Source: Acinetobacter lwoffii (GTDB lineage Bacteria > Pseudomonadota > Gammaproteobacteria > Pseudomonadales > Moraxellaceae). From it: 58,821 nucleotides of DNA. Below the pieces are notes generated by a model, which saw only the letters and a list, made by a program, of their open reading frames with translations, did no database searches and was not told the origin of the DNA. Made by a program: the position numbers and the translations under genes. The stretch is from contig NZ_DCLL01000038.1 in assembly GCF_002321025.1 (NCBI RefSeq), forward strand, positions 1 through 58,821. The letters run 5' to 3'. Position 1 is the first letter of the stretch. Every line of letters begins with the position of its first letter. Below are positions 17,578 through 26,713 of the stretch, in pieces.

Positions 17578-18939
17578 TTAGTGATGACTATCTATAACAA
17601 TATTGCTGGTTTTATTCACTTCTTTACTTTTAAAAAAGTTTAGATGGTTAAACACAATATTTAATACGATGGCCATGAGGCACGTTGAACTAATACCTGA
17701 ATGGAACAGGGTTTGTACCCATTTTGGGAAGTTCGCATAGAATGAGTGATCAATAATTGGAATCATACCTGCGGCAATTGCTGTAGCAACAATGATTAGG
17801 TTCTTTTGCTCACTATAATCAATTTTAGCTAAAGTACGAATACCACTTGCAGCCACTGTACCAAACAATACCAAACCTGCGCCACCCAATACCGGTACAG
17901 GAATTGCAGCAATCAAACGGCCCATAATTGGTAAAATACCCAATACAACTAAAATTAAGCCACCCGCTGCAACAACAAAACGGCTTTTTACACCAGTAAT
18001 CGCGACCAAGCCTACATTTTGTGCAAAGGCACTTTGCATGAATGAGCCAAATATTGGTGCTGCCGCACTTGAAAGCATATCGGCACGTAGCCCATTGGTA
18101 ATACGTTCAGCGTCGACTTTGGTACCGACAATTTCACCAACAGCGATAATATCAGCTGTAGTTTCAGTCATAATCACCAATGTCACAATTAGCATGGCAA
18201 TAATGGCACTCAGTTCAAATGTTGGCATACCAAAGGCAAAGAAACTTGGGAATTGAATCCAATTGCCATTTGCGACTTTTGAGAAATCGCCAAAGCCCAT
18301 CGCATATGCCAGCACTGTACCTAGCACAATTGCTAATAAGATGGATAAACGACGAATTGTAGCGTTTCGAGTAATATTCAGCACAATGACAATGGCTAAA
18401 GTTAGAAAAGCCAAACTAATATTTTCAGCACTGCCCCAATCAGGCGCTTTGCTATTTCCACCCATCATCCAACGTACTGCGACAGGTAGCAATGACAAAC
18501 CAATCACGGTAATCACGCAGCCGGTCACGATTGGCGGGAAAAAACGAATAATTTTTGAAAAATATGGTGCTAAAAAGAAACCGATTAATGAAGCAACAAT
18601 AACCGCACCATATACTGCCGAAAGCCCACCACCTGCAGTGACTATGGCAATCATCGTTGCCACACCAGCAAAGGATACGCCTTGAACTAGGGGTAATTTT
18701 GCACCGATGTATTTCACACCGACCGTTTGTAAAATCGTGGCTAAACCACCGACAAATAATGCTGCTGCAATTAATAAACCAATTTGTGCAGGTTCAAGTC
18801 CTGCGGCTGTACCAATAATCAGTGGCGGCGCAATAATACCGCCATACATCGTCAATACATGTTGTAAGCCATAAGCTAGGCTTTTCCCTGCACCTAAATA
18901 TTCATGTTCTGGTGAAACTGTTTGATTTTGTTCTGTCAT
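17578..18939 (-). CDS. NCS2-family urate/xanthine permease, copy 2
   Basis: A 453-residue polytopic inner-membrane protein of the nucleobase:cation symporter-2 family. The signature is FAQNVGLVAITGVKSRFV, typical of urate/xanthine carriers such as UacT or PucJ. An N-terminal hydrophilic stretch (MTEQNQTVSPEHEYLGAGKS) precedes about 14 transmembrane segments. It is upstream of Tsx copy 2 and downstream of uraH on the same strand. As it is embedded in the urate pathway, urate is the likeliest substrate. Confidence 0.88.
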   Translation of the reverse strand: MTEQNQTVSPEHEYLGAGKSLAYGLQHVLTMYGGIIAPPLIIGTAAGLEPAQIGLLIAAALFVGGLATILQTVGVKYIGAKLPLVQGVSFAGVATMIAIVTAGGGLSAVYGAVIVASLIGFFLAPYFSKIIRFFPPIVTGCVITVIGLSLLPVAVRWMMGGNSKAPDWGSAENISLAFLTLAIVIVLNITRNATIRRLSILLAIVLGTVLAYAMGFGDFSKVANGNWIQFPSFFAFGMPTFELSAIIAMLIVTLVIMTETTADIIAVGEIVGTKVDAERITNGLRADMLSSAAAPIFGSFMQSAFAQNVGLVAITGVKSRFVVAAGGLILVVLGILPIMGRLIAAIPVPVLGGAGLVLFGTVAASGIRTLAKIDYSEQKNLIIVATAIAAGMIPIIDHSFYANFPKWVQTLFHSGISSTCLMAIVLNIVFNHLNFFKSKEVNKTSNIVIDSHH

Positions 18940-18974
18940 TTTTATATCCCCCGATCCGTTTTATGATGCTGTTT

Positions 18975-19295
18975 TTAGCTACCGCGATATGTTGAATAGG
19001 CAAAAGGGCTAATCAACAAAGGAATATGAAAATGCTGTGAGGCATCTTTTACTAAGAAATGAATCACTGCTTTTGGGAAAAAAGTTTCGGTATTAAGACT
19101 TTCAAAATAGTCCGCTGTGGCAAACTCTAAGCTATAGCTACCCGCAGAAAATTCGCTTAAACCAAAGTCGGTCACACGGCCATCTGCATTGGTTTGCCCT
19201 TCACCAAGTAACATACCGTCTGCATTGAATAATTTAATCAAGACATTGGCAGCAGGTTTCCCCAGATTTGTATCTAAAATATGTGAGCTGATCAT
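18975..19295 (-). CDS. uraH: 5-hydroxyisourate hydrolase (transthyretin-like)
   Basis: A 106-residue protein of usual length. The N-terminal HILDTNLGKPA motif and the C-terminal YSTYRGS tetrad-type motif are diagnostic. It opens 5-hydroxyisourate to OHCU. Its start overlaps the uraD stop by 4 bases, so the two are translationally coupled. Confidence 0.95.
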   Translation of the reverse strand: MISSHILDTNLGKPAANVLIKLFNADGMLLGEGQTNADGRVTDFGLSEFSAGSYSLEFATADYFESLNTETFFPKAVIHFLVKDASQHFHIPLLISPFAYSTYRGS

Positions 19296-19795
19296 GCACT
19301 TAGCTCCTGTTTTAATCTTAATAAGGCAATTTCAGCCAATTGATGATGGACAATACGCTTTTCAGTTTCTGGATCATTCAGCAGACGGTACTGCAATGCT
19401 TGTAATACATTTTCACTGCTTAAGCCTGAAGCTTTAATTAAGAAGATATAGCCGTACTTTTTTTCATAAGCGATGTTGCCTTTGAGCAATGCCATTTGTG
19501 TTTCTTCATCGGCTGAAATAGCGGATTGTTCACGGTTGGAAAAATTCTTTTCTAATTCAGAAAGTTCAGCTTGGGCTTTTTTTTCACCAATACGCGGGTG
19601 ATTATCTAAAGCAGATTTAATTTCTTCCCACGACCATGTACGAGCAGCTTGAGCCGCGTATTCCAAAATACTGTCTAATGATGCATACGGACGCTGACTG
19701 AGCAGCTCATTCGCCCAGCTTTCAATTTGCACACAGTGCTTTAAAAATGTTTTTACATCGGCTTCGGATGCTTGATTAAATTCAACAAGTTGCAC
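19292..19795 (-). CDS. uraD: OHCU decarboxylase
   Basis: A 167-residue protein with the family segments HPRIGEKKAQ, SANELSELEK-like EQSAIS and YIFLIKASGLSSENVL. It converts OHCU to S-allantoin in the cytoplasm. It lies between puuE and uraH in the same transcription direction. Confidence 0.95.
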   Translation of the reverse strand: MQLVEFNQASEADVKTFLKHCVQIESWANELLSQRPYASLDSILEYAAQAARTWSWEEIKSALDNHPRIGEKKAQAELSELEKNFSNREQSAISADEETQMALLKGNIAYEKKYGYIFLIKASGLSSENVLQALQYRLLNDPETEKRIVHHQLAEIALLRLKQELSA

Positions 19796-19893
19796 TATTA
19801 AATCGCCTAAAAATATTTAATGTTCGTTCAAAACATGTTTTGCAATATCAATGCCAATCCCTTATTTCTTAGACAAATTGCTTTTTATAGGCA

Positions 19894-19918
19894 CAAAAAA
19901 AGAGGCGCTAAGCCTCTC
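19894..19918 (-). terminator. Terminator after puuE
   Basis: On the minus strand AGAGGC-TTAGC-GCCTCT is followed by a T7 run. Confidence 0.75.
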
Positions 19919-19938
19919 TTTCTTCTTTATTTTTTTTA

Positions 19939-20907
19939 TTACGGTGCATGGTGTTTTATCCAATGTTCTGCAATATCGGCACGACGACAAACCCATACTT
20001 TTTCATGCGATTGCACATAATCTAAGAATCTTTGTAGTGCTTTAAAGCGTCCTGGTCGCCCTAAAATACGACAGTGCATACCAATAGATAGCATTTTTGG
20101 CGCAGTTTCACCTTCGGCATATAACACATCAAAGGCATCTTTAAGGTATTGATAAAATTGCTCACCACTATTAAAACCACCCGGCGAGCAAAACTTCATA
20201 TCATTACTTTCAAGTGTATATGGAATGATTAAATGCGGACGTGTTGCACCATCTACATTCGTCACTGTGCTCCAAAATGGTAAGTCATCGCCATAATAGT
20301 CACAGTCATATTGAATCTGAGGAAATTCAGCAAGTAATTTTCGAGTATTCGGGCTATCACGTCCGGTATACCAACCGATTGGTGTTTTACCAAATAGCGT
20401 TTCAAGCACGCTAATAGCTTGATCCATATGTTGGCGTTCTTGTTCGATTGGCATATCTTGATAATGCAACCAACGTTGACCATGCGATACGACATCATAA
20501 TTGGCTGCTTTAATCGCTTCCACAATGTAAGGATTGCGTGCCAAAGCCATACCCACACCGAAAATGGTCATGGGGAGTTGGCGTTTTTTAAACTCTTGGT
20601 GAATGCGCCAAAAGCCCGCTCGTGAGCCATATTCGTACATGGAATCCATCGACATGTGTTTGTCTGGAAAACTGGCCGCGCCAATAATATCTGACAAAAA
20701 CTGTTCTGAACCTGCATCACCATGTTCTACATGGTTTTCACCGCCTTCTTCATAGTTCAATACAAACTGAACCGCGACACGAGCACCATTTGGCCATTCC
20801 ACTTTGGGTGGTTCTCCATGATAGCCAATCAGATCTCTGGAATAGTCTTGTTGTTGAATCTGGTCTATCAGATCTTGCCCACGTAAATATGTTGCTGTCA
20901 CATCCAC
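19939..20907 (-). CDS. puuE: Cofactor-independent allantoinase, polysaccharide-deacetylase fold
   Basis: A 322-residue protein. Family segments are RDLIGYHGEPPKVEWPNGA at residues 24-42, NYEEGGENHVEHGD, YEYGSRAGFWRI and SHGQRWLHYQDM. PuuE-type allantoinases belong to the NodB deacetylase fold and are unrelated to AllB. It hydrolyses allantoin to allantoate, the substrate of allantoicase. It is first in a puuE-uraD-uraH-NCS2 set read leftwards. Confidence 0.95.
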   Translation of the reverse strand: MDVTATYLRGQDLIDQIQQQDYSRDLIGYHGEPPKVEWPNGARVAVQFVLNYEEGGENHVEHGDAGSEQFLSDIIGAASFPDKHMSMDSMYEYGSRAGFWRIHQEFKKRQLPMTIFGVGMALARNPYIVEAIKAANYDVVSHGQRWLHYQDMPIEQERQHMDQAISVLETLFGKTPIGWYTGRDSPNTRKLLAEFPQIQYDCDYYGDDLPFWSTVTNVDGATRPHLIIPYTLESNDMKFCSPGGFNSGEQFYQYLKDAFDVLYAEGETAPKMLSIGMHCRILGRPGRFKALQRFLDYVQSHEKVWVCRRADIAEHWIKHHAP

Positions 20908-21100
20908 TTCCTAATTTGTTATATCAAACAGTCAAAAAATAGAATGAATTAAGCAATTAGTGCGCCAAAACTTAGTATACAAGTTTTATTTCCTTTCTAA
21001 AGGAACGACAACTGATGACGCGTGCATATTGAGCATCTAACTTTATAAATTTAATATCTAAAAAATATTTTTTCTTTGGACTGTCTAATGAATACAAAAC

Positions 21101-21213
21101 GGCTTTGTTGCATAAATATGTAAGCATCTGATTTAAATAAATTTAATTTTAGATCAGAAAATAATCAAAACTTTTAAAATCATATAGTTATGAAATCTTT
21201 GTGCAACAAAGCC
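21101..21213. mobile_element. 113-bp miniature element (MITE) related to the IS5-type copy
   Basis: The element begins GGCTTTGTTGCATAAA and ends AAATCTTTGTGCAACAAAGCC. The last 21 bases are identical to the right end of the IS at 10420-11279, and the first 12 bases match its left end. There is no coding content. Flanking 9-mers ATACAAAAC and ATTTAAAAC agree at 7 of 9 positions and may be a decayed target duplication. Its right end runs into a small membrane ORF. Confidence 0.8.
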
Positions 21214-21449
21214 ATTTAAAACATAAAATTTTATTAAAAAAACTTTCCCTTGGCTTATTTGATATCTGCATTAATCTTTTAAGACTTGCCTGTGGAATCA
21301 TGATTTCATTTGTTTTTTTACACTTATTGGTAGATGGGTATAATCATAAATTATTAAATTTTACATTTTTGGGATTGTTAGCCCTTATAGAGGTAGTCGT
21401 ATTTTCATATTTTAAAGATTATTTACTTTTCAAAAATACTAAAATTTAA
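21201..21449 (+). CDS. Small two-span membrane ORF whose start lies in the MITE
   Basis: An 82-residue frame starting at a GTG inside the MITE end, with two hydrophobic segments (ACGIMISFVFLHLLVDG and LLNFTFLGLLALIEVVVFSYF). A good terminator follows directly. The native 5' end may have been displaced by the insertion; an internal ATG at 21300 would leave 50 residues. I do not recognise the family. It is either a truncated gene or a small membrane protein with a hybrid start. Confidence 0.4.
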   Translation: MQQSHLKHKILLKKLSLGLFDICINLLRLACGIMISFVFLHLLVDGYNHKLLNFTFLGLLALIEVVVFSYFKDYLLFKNTKI

Positions 21450-21456
21450 AAAAGAG

Positions 21457-21484
21457 AAGCCTTTCATATTCAGAAAGGCTTTGT
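21457..21484 (+). terminator. Terminator after the small membrane ORF
   Basis: AAGCCTTT at 21457-21464 pairs with AAAGGCTT around a 9-base loop. It also sits at the 3' side of ureC on the other strand. Confidence 0.65.
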
Positions 21485-21505
21485 GAAATAGTGTTTTGGA
21501 AATGA

Positions 21506-23206
21506 TTAAAATAAGAAGTAACGCTGCGCCATTGGTAACACTTCCGCAGGCTCACAAGTCAAATGCACACCATCTGCACGTACTTCATAAATCTCAGGGT
21601 CAACCTCCATTACAGGACAATAAGTATTTAACTTCATATCTGCTTTCGAGATATTACGCGTGGCTTTACAAGGACTAATCAACTTCTTTAAAGCCAATTG
21701 TTCATGTACGCCTTGCTCTATTGCCACTTGCGATAAAAAGGTAATGCAGGTGTTATGTACGCCACGAGGGTAAGCGCCAAACATCGGACGATAATGCACA
21801 GGCTGTGGCGTTGGAATTGAAGCATTAATATCACCCATCGGCGCAGCTGCAATCATTCCGCCTTTAATAATCATCGAGGGCTTAACACCAAAAAATGCAG
21901 GCTTCCATAAAACAATATCGGCTAATTTACCCACTTCAATCGAACCAACTTCATGGCTTAATCCATGGGTAATGGCAGGATTAATCGTATATTTAGCAAT
22001 ATAGCGCTTCACACGATTGTTATCGTGATTTTGATTATCACCTTCGAGTGGGCCGCGTTGCACTTTCATTTTATGTGCTGTCTGCCAAGTACGTAATATT
22101 ACTTCACCCACACGCCCCATCGCTTGCGAGTCGGAAGACATCATGGCAATTGCGCCCATATCCTGCAAGATATCTTCTGCAGCAATAGTTTCACGGCGAA
22201 TCCGACTTTCAGCAAAAGCAACATCTTCAGAAATTGCAGGGTCTAAATGGTGGCAAACCATCAACATATCTAAATGTTCATCAATGGTATTGACGGTATA
22301 TGGACGTGTGGGATTGGTTGAAGATGGTAAAACATTGGGTTGACCAATTGCTTTTAAAATATCTGGTGCGTGACCACCGCCCGCACCCTCAGTATGGTAA
22401 GTGTGGATGGTCCGGTTATTAAATGCTGCTAAGGTTTCTTCTAGAAAGCCACTTTCATTTAGTGTGTCTGTGTGAATGGCAACTTGTACATCGTATTGAT
22501 CCGCCACACTTAGACAGTTATCAATCGCGGCTGGCGTCGATCCCCAGTCTTCATGTAATTTTAAACCCACCACACCGGCTTTGATTTGTTCAGCGATTGG
22601 TTCTGGCTGACTCAAGTTGCCTTTACCTAACAGACCAATATTCATAGGTAAATCATCAATAGCTTGTAGCATGGTCGCAATATGCCATGGGCCTGGAGTT
22701 ACTGTGGTTGCAGATGTTCCTGCGGCGGGGCCTGTACCACCACCAATCATTGTAGTTGTGCCTGACATTAGTGCTGTTTCAACTTGTTGTGGGCAAATCC
22801 AATGAATGTGAGTATCAATCCCTCCCGCCGTTAAGATTTGTCCTTCACCTGCGATGACTTCAGTTGCTGCACCTAAAGGAATTGTAATGTCAGGTTGAAT
22901 ATCAGGGTTACCTGCTTTACCTATTTTCCAGATACGACCATTTTTAAGTCCAACATCGGCTTTGACAATACCCCACCAATCGACAATTAAAGCATTGGTA
23001 ATGACGGTATCAGCGACCTCATCAGACAATAATTGTGACTGTCCCATACCATCGCGAATGACCTTGCCACCGCCAAATTTAACTTCTTCACCATAAGTCG
23101 TGAGGTCTTGTTCAACTTGAATAAACAATTCTGTATCAGCTAAGCGAACTCTATCACCTACTGTAGGGCCAAACATTTCCGCATAAGCACGGCGAGACAT
23201 TTTCAT
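21506..23206 (-). CDS. ureC: Urease alpha subunit
   Basis: 566 residues from ATG 23206 (MKMSRRAYAEMFGPTVGDR), with AGGAAAT upstream. A longer frame to 23275 has no family support. The carbamylated-lysine region is VVGLKLHEDWGSTP and the mobile flap His segment is MVCHHLDPAI; both nickel-binding His pairs are present (HIHWI and HTDTLNE). With UreA and UreB it hydrolyses urea to ammonia and carbamate in the cytoplasm. It is the last gene of the operon. Confidence 0.97.
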   Translation of the reverse strand: MKMSRRAYAEMFGPTVGDRVRLADTELFIQVEQDLTTYGEEVKFGGGKVIRDGMGQSQLLSDEVADTVITNALIVDWWGIVKADVGLKNGRIWKIGKAGNPDIQPDITIPLGAATEVIAGEGQILTAGGIDTHIHWICPQQVETALMSGTTTMIGGGTGPAAGTSATTVTPGPWHIATMLQAIDDLPMNIGLLGKGNLSQPEPIAEQIKAGVVGLKLHEDWGSTPAAIDNCLSVADQYDVQVAIHTDTLNESGFLEETLAAFNNRTIHTYHTEGAGGGHAPDILKAIGQPNVLPSSTNPTRPYTVNTIDEHLDMLMVCHHLDPAISEDVAFAESRIRRETIAAEDILQDMGAIAMMSSDSQAMGRVGEVILRTWQTAHKMKVQRGPLEGDNQNHDNNRVKRYIAKYTINPAITHGLSHEVGSIEVGKLADIVLWKPAFFGVKPSMIIKGGMIAAAPMGDINASIPTPQPVHYRPMFGAYPRGVHNTCITFLSQVAIEQGVHEQLALKKLISPCKATRNISKADMKLNTYCPVMEVDPEIYEVRADGVHLTCEPAEVLPMAQRYFLF

Positions 23207-23217
23207 TAATATATTTC

Positions 23218-23670
23218 CTATTCTAGATTTTTTGGCTTTAGCAGCTTTTGCATCGGAATAAATTGAATACCCCATTTCTCCGTTAGCGCACCGACCACTT
23301 CAAATCCATATTTTTTATAAATATCGAGTGCATAATGACTTGAATTTATTGTGATTATATCGGGATCATTTTTAAGTATTTCTTGCTCTAAAAAGTCCCA
23401 CATTTGTCGACCATAAGCTTGACCGTGATATTCAGCTTTTAAGAAATAATGCATGACATGAGATGGAGCGATATACGCCAAATTCCCAACGATTTCTTCA
23501 TTAATTTCTGCCACAAAATAATGAATAAGTGGTTGTTGGAAGATGTTTTTCAACATATCAGGTTTAAAGCGTTCACGTCCTTTTTCAGTCACGACAACAT
23601 AATCGACAAAAGGTTCAATAACAGCAGCGATGGCTTCAACATCATCAACAGTTGCTGGGCGTATTTTCAT
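23218..23670 (-). CDS. GNAT-family N-acetyltransferase inside the urease operon
   Basis: About 150 residues from the ATG at 23670 (MKIRPATVDDVEAI). It has the GNAT core: GNLAYIAPSH, then YHGQAYGRQMWDFLE, the acetyl-CoA loop in a weak GQAYGRQ form, and the C-terminal YKKYGFEVVG. It lies between ureB and ureC with 11 bases to ureC, so it is co-transcribed. Its substrate is unknown and it has no known role in urease assembly. Confidence 0.8.
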   Translation of the reverse strand: MKIRPATVDDVEAIAAVIEPFVDYVVVTEKGRERFKPDMLKNIFQQPLIHYFVAEINEEIVGNLAYIAPSHVMHYFLKAEYHGQAYGRQMWDFLEQEILKNDPDIITINSSHYALDIYKKYGFEVVGALTEKWGIQFIPMQKLLKPKNLE

Positions 23671-23768
23671 TATTAACATTTAATTCTCTTATGCTTTTTC
23701 ATGTACTTATTGAACTTATTACTAACAATAATTTAATTGTTCAACAAGACACTTGAGCATAAAAATAG

Positions 23769-24077
23769 TTAATCCAATTTACCCATAACACGCCCTGCAA
23801 ACCCATACACCTCACGTTTACCTGCAAGTGCAACCAATTCGATATCTCGACTTTGGCCCGGTTCAAAACGAACTGCTGTTCCAGCAGCGATGTTGAGTCG
23901 ATAGCCTCTAGCTTGCTCTCGATTAAATTGCAAAGCATCATTGGCTTCAGCAAAGTGAAAATGAGAACCGACTTGAATTGGTCGATCGCCTGCATTAGCA
24001 ACACGCATTTTCAGTGTTTCTCGTCCGACATTCATTTCAATGTCTGAATCAGGCGTAATAATTTCACCAGGAATCAT
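23769..24077 (-). CDS. ureB: Urease beta subunit
   Basis: A 102-residue protein, MIPGEIITPDSDIEMNVGRE, then QVGSHFHFAEANDALQF and the ARGYRLNIAAGTAVRFEPG block, all diagnostic of UreB. A structural subunit of urease; starts 19 bases after ureA. Confidence 0.97.
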   Translation of the reverse strand: MIPGEIITPDSDIEMNVGRETLKMRVANAGDRPIQVGSHFHFAEANDALQFNREQARGYRLNIAAGTAVRFEPGQSRDIELVALAGKREVYGFAGRVMGKLD

Positions 24078-24096
24078 GGCTTACTCCTTATTTTTA

Positions 24097-24399
24097 TTAG
24101 ACAATGGGTTGATGAACTGTAACTAACTTTGAACCATCTGGAAAAGTAGCTTCGACCTGCACTTCTGCAATCATTTCCGCGACACCATCCATGACATCTT
24201 CACGACTTAACAAGGTTGTGCCGTAATGCATTAACTCGCTCACGGACATGCCATCGCGTGCGCCCTCAAGCAGTGCTGCTGAAATAAATGCAATTGATTC
24301 TGGATAATTCAATTTTAATCCACGCGCTTTACGACGCTCAGCAACAAGGCCTGCGGTAAAAATTAATAATTTATCTTTTTCAGTTGGATTAAGTTCCAT
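24097..24399 (-). CDS. ureA: Urease gamma subunit
   Basis: A 100-residue protein, MELNPTEKDKLLIFTAGLVAERR, with LNYPESIAFISAALLEGARDG. A normal-length UreA. It is separated from ureD by a 159-base gap that has no ORF I can support. Confidence 0.97.
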   Translation of the reverse strand: MELNPTEKDKLLIFTAGLVAERRKARGLKLNYPESIAFISAALLEGARDGMSVSELMHYGTTLLSREDVMDGVAEMIAEVQVEATFPDGSKLVTVHQPIV

Positions 24400-24558
24400 A
24401 ACAATTTCCTAATCTTCTAAAATGTAGAATGCAAAATGCGTGCAAATTCTTCTTTCGCTCTCGCACGTTTTGATTTTTAGTGTCCTAACCCAAAGGTAAA
24501 ATGAACACTTAATCTATTAATCTTGCTAGACCTATCTACTTTCCAATGATGGCAAAAC

Positions 24559-25467
24559 TTAAGTGCGCCAAATCCGTGGGAATTCTTCTGCTAGGTCATA
24601 CCAATAGCGTCTTAAACGGGCACGGACTGCTGCAAAAGCATCATGGCATTCACGTACATCATCGCCTAAATAACGTGCACAAATCACATCATCTAACAGG
24701 GTTAAAGTCACCGCTAGATTCATCCGCATAATCAATTCACGGATTAATTCGATATGTTCAGCCAGTAATGTTGTTTGCCTTAAACGCGATGGTGCTACTG
24801 CCCAGAAACTTCCCATCACAGCATGTCCATTCATACCTAAACAGGATGTAAGCCACCGATCCTGCCCCTTAAAATTTAAACTATCTGCAACCAATAATTT
24901 GTCTGCACGATACAGCCTAAATTTGCTTTGGTATTGCCCTTGCTGAAAAATTTCACCACGTGCTTGTCGACCGATGACCAACATATCCCACCCAATAAAA
25001 CTGGCCATTTCATCTAGATGAATATGTGTTTCAGAGTCTGCATTGGCACCATCAAAAAGCATGGTTTCTTGCGGTAACCATTCAAATGTCGCCTGTGCTG
25101 CGACATGTATATGAATATGCTGATAGGCTTGCTTGCCATTGGTTTTGTACCATTTTCCTGCACCGGGCGTGGTAACTAACGCATGCGCATTCGCCTCAAC
25201 TTTCATATCAAAAGTCAGATGGTCTCCGCCAGCAATTCCTGCTGGTGGATGCACAATAATTGCATGGCAAATACCAGTTTTTTCAGGCCACAACATCTTC
25301 TGAACGCGTACAGGCCCATGATGCTTGCGATGCTGTAATACGGTTCGATTTGACTGTACTTGATAGGCAAAACCAAGTTCCAAACAGGCATACCACAGTT
25401 GGCTGTTATGCTGCTGTTGTGTCGATATAAATTTTGTTTCGCTTAATACCAGATCATTCATTTGCAT
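24559..25467 (-). CDS. ureD: Urease accessory protein UreD
   Basis: A 302-residue protein with the family segments VHPPAGIAGGDHLTFDM and TTPGAGKWYKTNGKQAYQ. UreD is the scaffold that binds apo-urease and recruits UreF and UreG for nickel insertion. It lies between hupE/ureJ and ureA. Confidence 0.95.
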   Translation of the reverse strand: MQMNDLVLSETKFISTQQQHNSQLWYACLELGFAYQVQSNRTVLQHRKHHGPVRVQKMLWPEKTGICHAIIVHPPAGIAGGDHLTFDMKVEANAHALVTTPGAGKWYKTNGKQAYQHIHIHVAAQATFEWLPQETMLFDGANADSETHIHLDEMASFIGWDMLVIGRQARGEIFQQGQYQSKFRLYRADKLLVADSLNFKGQDRWLTSCLGMNGHAVMGSFWAVAPSRLRQTTLLAEHIELIRELIMRMNLAVTLTLLDDVICARYLGDDVRECHDAFAAVRARLRRYWYDLAEEFPRIWRT

Positions 25468-25495
25468 CTCCCTATTATTTGAGATGAATGAGGCA

Positions 25496-26068
25496 TCAAG
25501 CTAAACCAATTACAGCAACAATAGCTGTCAAAGCACCAATCATTTGCTTACCATAAGGCACATATTTTTGAATAAATGCGCCGACGAGCAAACCGAATAC
25601 GTATATAGATGCCATCGCTGTAACCATACCAACGACCAGTAAAACTGCCTGACCGCTTTGGCCAAGTTCCGTACCATGTGCGATGCCATGAAAACCGGCC
25701 AAAAGTGCAGCAATAAAAGGAACGGCTTTATTGGTTTTGGTCCAAAGAGCAACAGCCAATACAATTAACGACGCAATAATGCCGTTTTCAGCAATTGCTG
25801 TTGCTAAGTTGAATTGTGCACCGATCATAAAACCGACAATCATTGCGGCAGATAAACCGAATAATCCGGCCCATTTCCAGCGCTGGTGTGCAGTCCAAAT
25901 CAATACGCCAAATGCTAACGCCATCATTAGATGATCAAGCCCTGTAAATGGATGCACAAAACCGCTGATAAAACTATTATGGCTATGCTCATGGCCTGGA
26001 TGCGCCATTGCTACCAAGGGAAAGAATGCCAACGATGTGAAGGTAATTCTTTGCAATAATAACTTCAT
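25496..26068 (-). CDS. ureJ: HupE/UreJ-family nickel/cobalt membrane transporter
   Basis: A 190-residue protein with a signal-like N-terminus, then HPGHEHSH, and the HupE motif HPFTGLDHLMMALAFG, followed by about six transmembrane segments and FHGIAHGTE. It supplies nickel for urease. Confidence 0.92.
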   Translation of the reverse strand: MKLLLQRITFTSLAFFPLVAMAHPGHEHSHNSFISGFVHPFTGLDHLMMALAFGVLIWTAHQRWKWAGLFGLSAAMIVGFMIGAQFNLATAIAENGIIASLIVLAVALWTKTNKAVPFIAALLAGFHGIAHGTELGQSGQAVLLVVGMVTAMASIYVFGLLVGAFIQKYVPYGKQMIGALTAIVAVIGLA

Positions 26069-26080
26069 AGTGGATGCCCC

Positions 26081-26695
26081 TTATGCTTTAAACAAACCTT
26101 GTTTCTCAATAAAGCTGATGATGTCATTTAAGCCATCTTTAGTTTTCATATTGGAAAATAGAAAAGGTTTTTCACCGCGCATACGTTTCGCGTCTTGATC
26201 CATCACATCTAAATTTGCTCCAACCATTGGTGCAAGGTCGGTTTTGTTTATGATTAACAAATCAGATTTGGTAATACCGGGGCCACCTTTACGCGGAATT
26301 TTCTCCCCACCCGCCACATCAATTACATACAGGGTTAAATCTGAAAGTTCCGGGCTAAATGTTGCTGCCAAATTATCACCGCCACTTTCAATAATGATCA
26401 GTTCAAGGCCATCAAATTTTTCGCACAGGTCATCAATAGCCGCTAGGTTAATGGAGGCGTCCTCACGAATTGCGGTATGCGGGCAACCACCTGTTTCTAC
26501 ACCAACAATACGCTCAGGTGACATAGCTTCATGGCGTGTTAAAAAGTTGGAATCTTCTTTGGTATAAATATCATTGGTCACCACCGCCATATTGTATTTT
26601 TCACGCAGTGCCTGACATAAATTTAAAGTAAGCGCTGTTTTACCTGAACCAACTGGACCGCCAATACCTACGCGTAATGGGCTACGTTCTGTCAT
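26081..26695 (-). CDS. ureG: Urease accessory GTPase UreG
   Basis: A 204-residue SIMIBI GTPase. It has a P-loop GGPVGSGKTAL near residue 12, ETGGCPHTAIREDAS with the nickel-binding Cys-Pro-His motif, and NKTDLAPMVGA for guanine recognition. It delivers nickel to urease. Confidence 0.97.
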   Translation of the reverse strand: MTERSPLRVGIGGPVGSGKTALTLNLCQALREKYNMAVVTNDIYTKEDSNFLTRHEAMSPERIVGVETGGCPHTAIREDASINLAAIDDLCEKFDGLELIIIESGGDNLAATFSPELSDLTLYVIDVAGGEKIPRKGGPGITKSDLLIINKTDLAPMVGANLDVMDQDAKRMRGEKPFLFSNMKTKDGLNDIISFIEKQGLFKA

Positions 26696-26713
26696 GTGAA
26701 ATGTCCTTTATTT

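Noticed and set aside
24400..24558. Small gene between ureD and ureA
   Set aside because: No frame with a ribosome binding site and reasonable length exists. Only a weak GCGTGC/GCACG inverted repeat is seen.
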